Positions 5,701-6,443 of a DNA stretch of 6,443 nucleotides are shown piece by piece. Made by a program: the position numbers and the translations under genes. Source of the stretch: JAIRQX01 sp031556255 (GTDB lineage: Bacteria > Chrysiogenota > Deferribacteres > Deferribacterales > JAISNW01). Position 1 is the first letter of the stretch; each line of letters begins with the position of its first letter. The notes beneath the pieces were generated by a model. It saw only the letters and a list, made by a program, of their open reading frames with translations, ran no database searches and had not been told where the DNA came from. Location: positions 1 to 6,443 of the forward strand of contig JAVBTI010000035.1 of assembly GCA_031556255.1 (NCBI GenBank), given 5' to 3'.

Positions 5701-5705
5701 AGGAG
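5701..5705 (+). promoter_or_regulatory. Shine-Dalgarno AGGAG with unusual spacing to the annotated ATG
   Basis: AGGAG directly abuts the ATG at 5706 with no spacer, which is normally too close for efficient initiation. The in-frame codon 6 nt after AGGAG is ATA (5712-5714). An in-frame TAG at 5700-5702 rules out any upstream start. Confidence 0.5.
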
Positions 5706-6443
5706 ATGACAATAAGAACCATCCTGACAATTTTAATCTTTGTATTTGCCTCCGCTTCGTTTGCAGGGGAGGTTGGCCACTATACAGCTCTGGCGTGGGG
5801 GCCGTGGGATCATATGTCTCCGGCACGGGGCACGGGTCAGGCGGCGTTGGGATTTATATACTACGCCTCAGACACAATGAAAGACGGTTCAGGAGATACT
5901 TACAGCGGCATTGATGTTGATCTCAGCCTTCCCGCGATGTTTGCTGTTCTTAAATATTCCCCAAAATTTGATATATTGTGGGCCAATTACAGTTTTGGAA
6001 TTGCCCCCGCTTACGGCAGGACAAGTATAAACGCTTATCTGGGCGGTACAAATATCGGCGGCGAGGCTGATCTAACAGGCTGGCAGGATTTGAACGTCAT
6101 CCCGGTTAACCTCACCTGGGAACTGTCAAAATATTACAGTATTTCAGCGCAGTATGCTTTCTGGGCTCCTACCGGTTCATATCACAGTTCCCGCGAACTT
6201 AATCTGGGGCTGGGATATTGGTCGCATGACTTTCGCGTGACGGGTTCTTTTTTCCCGATGGGGACTCCTTACACACTGCTCAGCGTTTCAGCTTTATATG
6301 AAATCAGCACTGAAAAAAGCGGTACGGATATTCATCCGGGGGATCGCTTTGTTATAGAGCTGGGCGCATCGCACCTTTTTAATCAGTATCTGATTGCCGG
6401 CCTTCTGGCATCAGGAAACTGGGAGGTCACGGATACAACCGGC
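5706..6443 (+). CDS. Outer-membrane beta-barrel protein, MetA/SphA-like transporter family, 3' end outside the window
   Basis: The frame is open from 5706 to the window edge (246 codons), so the C-terminus is missing. Residues 1-20 form a Sec signal peptide (MTIRTILTILIFVFASASFA) with likely cleavage after SFA-20. The rest shows alternating hydrophobic/polar strands rich in Tyr, Trp and Gly, as in a barrel. The block WAPTGSY at 153-159, then ELNLGLGYWS at 164-173, matches the consensus I recall for PF13557 (MetA pathway of phenol degradation; COG4313), where PTG-Y is followed by N-G-W residues. Members are putative outer-membrane channels for hydrophobic compounds, but few have been tested and the substrate here is unknown. 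ATG 5706 is the only standard start near the signal peptide, but its Shine-Dalgarno spacing is zero; initiation at ATA 5712 would leave an equally good signal peptide. A promoter and leader hairpin lie just upstream. The lipoprotein gene on the same strand ends 220 bp before. Confidence 0.8.
   Translation, partial: MTIRTILTILIFVFASASFAGEVGHYTALAWGPWDHMSPARGTGQAALGFIYYASDTMKDGSGDTYSGIDVDLSLPAMFAVLKYSPKFDILWANYSFGIAPAYGRTSINAYLGGTNIGGEADLTGWQDLNVIPVNLTWELSKYYSISAQYAFWAPTGSYHSSRELNLGLGYWSHDFRVTGSFFPMGTPYTLLSVSALYEISTEKSGTDIHPGDRFVIELGASHLFNQYLIAGLLASGNWEVTDTTG

Noticed and set aside
5642..5914. 90-residue + frame upstream of and overlapping the outer-membrane protein
   Set aside because: It starts at the probable -35 of the barrel gene and has a low-complexity Gly/Arg-rich end in the wrong frame. 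The frame from 5706 gives a signal peptide and family motifs.

Overview
The window looks like ordinary chromosome from a Gram-negative bacterium. The evidence is a lipoprotein signal, an outer-membrane barrel protein and a c-di-GMP-responsive PilZ protein. The tight order site-2 protease, trpS, scpA is one I associate with Desulfobacterota, Deferribacterota and related lineages. That lineage guess comes from memory of gene order and is not proven here. No phage, transposase, CRISPR array, tRNA or rRNA was found.

Positions 1-2521 (+ strand) hold the 3' end of a CorA-type metal transporter, then a compact block: an M50 site-2 protease, tryptophanyl-tRNA synthetase (TTG start abutting the previous stop) and ScpA, the kleisin of the SMC complex (1 nt after trpS). 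The TrpRS carries four cysteines in an arrangement like that of the [4Fe-4S] TrpRS of Thermotoga maritima. No scpB follows scpA. Instead the scpA stop codon overlaps the stop codon of a convergent gene.

Positions 2518-3880 (- strand) hold a probable two-gene unit transcribed right to left: a YcgR-like PilZ protein with intact c-di-GMP motifs, then a DnaQ-like DEDDh 3'-5' exonuclease whose start is best moved to 3156.

Positions 3881-4120 form a 240-bp AT-rich divergent intergenic region. It contains a small palindrome/direct repeat near the PilZ gene and weak promoter-like sequence before the next gene.

Positions 4121-6443 (+ strand) hold an unrecognised 454-residue lipoprotein. Next comes a highly structured GC-rich 141-bp element bounded by imperfect terminal inverted repeats. 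The window ends with the first 246 residues of an outer-membrane protein resembling the phenol-degradation MetA/SphA-like transporter family (PF13557). Its start is unusual: a good AGGAG directly touches the ATG, and the optimally spaced in-frame codon is ATA.

The first block covers envelope proteolysis, translation and chromosome segregation. The minus-strand pair covers second-messenger response and nucleic-acid processing. The last block encodes envelope proteins. The most notable observations are the Fe-S-type TrpRS, the inverted-repeat element at 5483-5623 and the barrel-protein start site. I saw no clear new multi-gene system.
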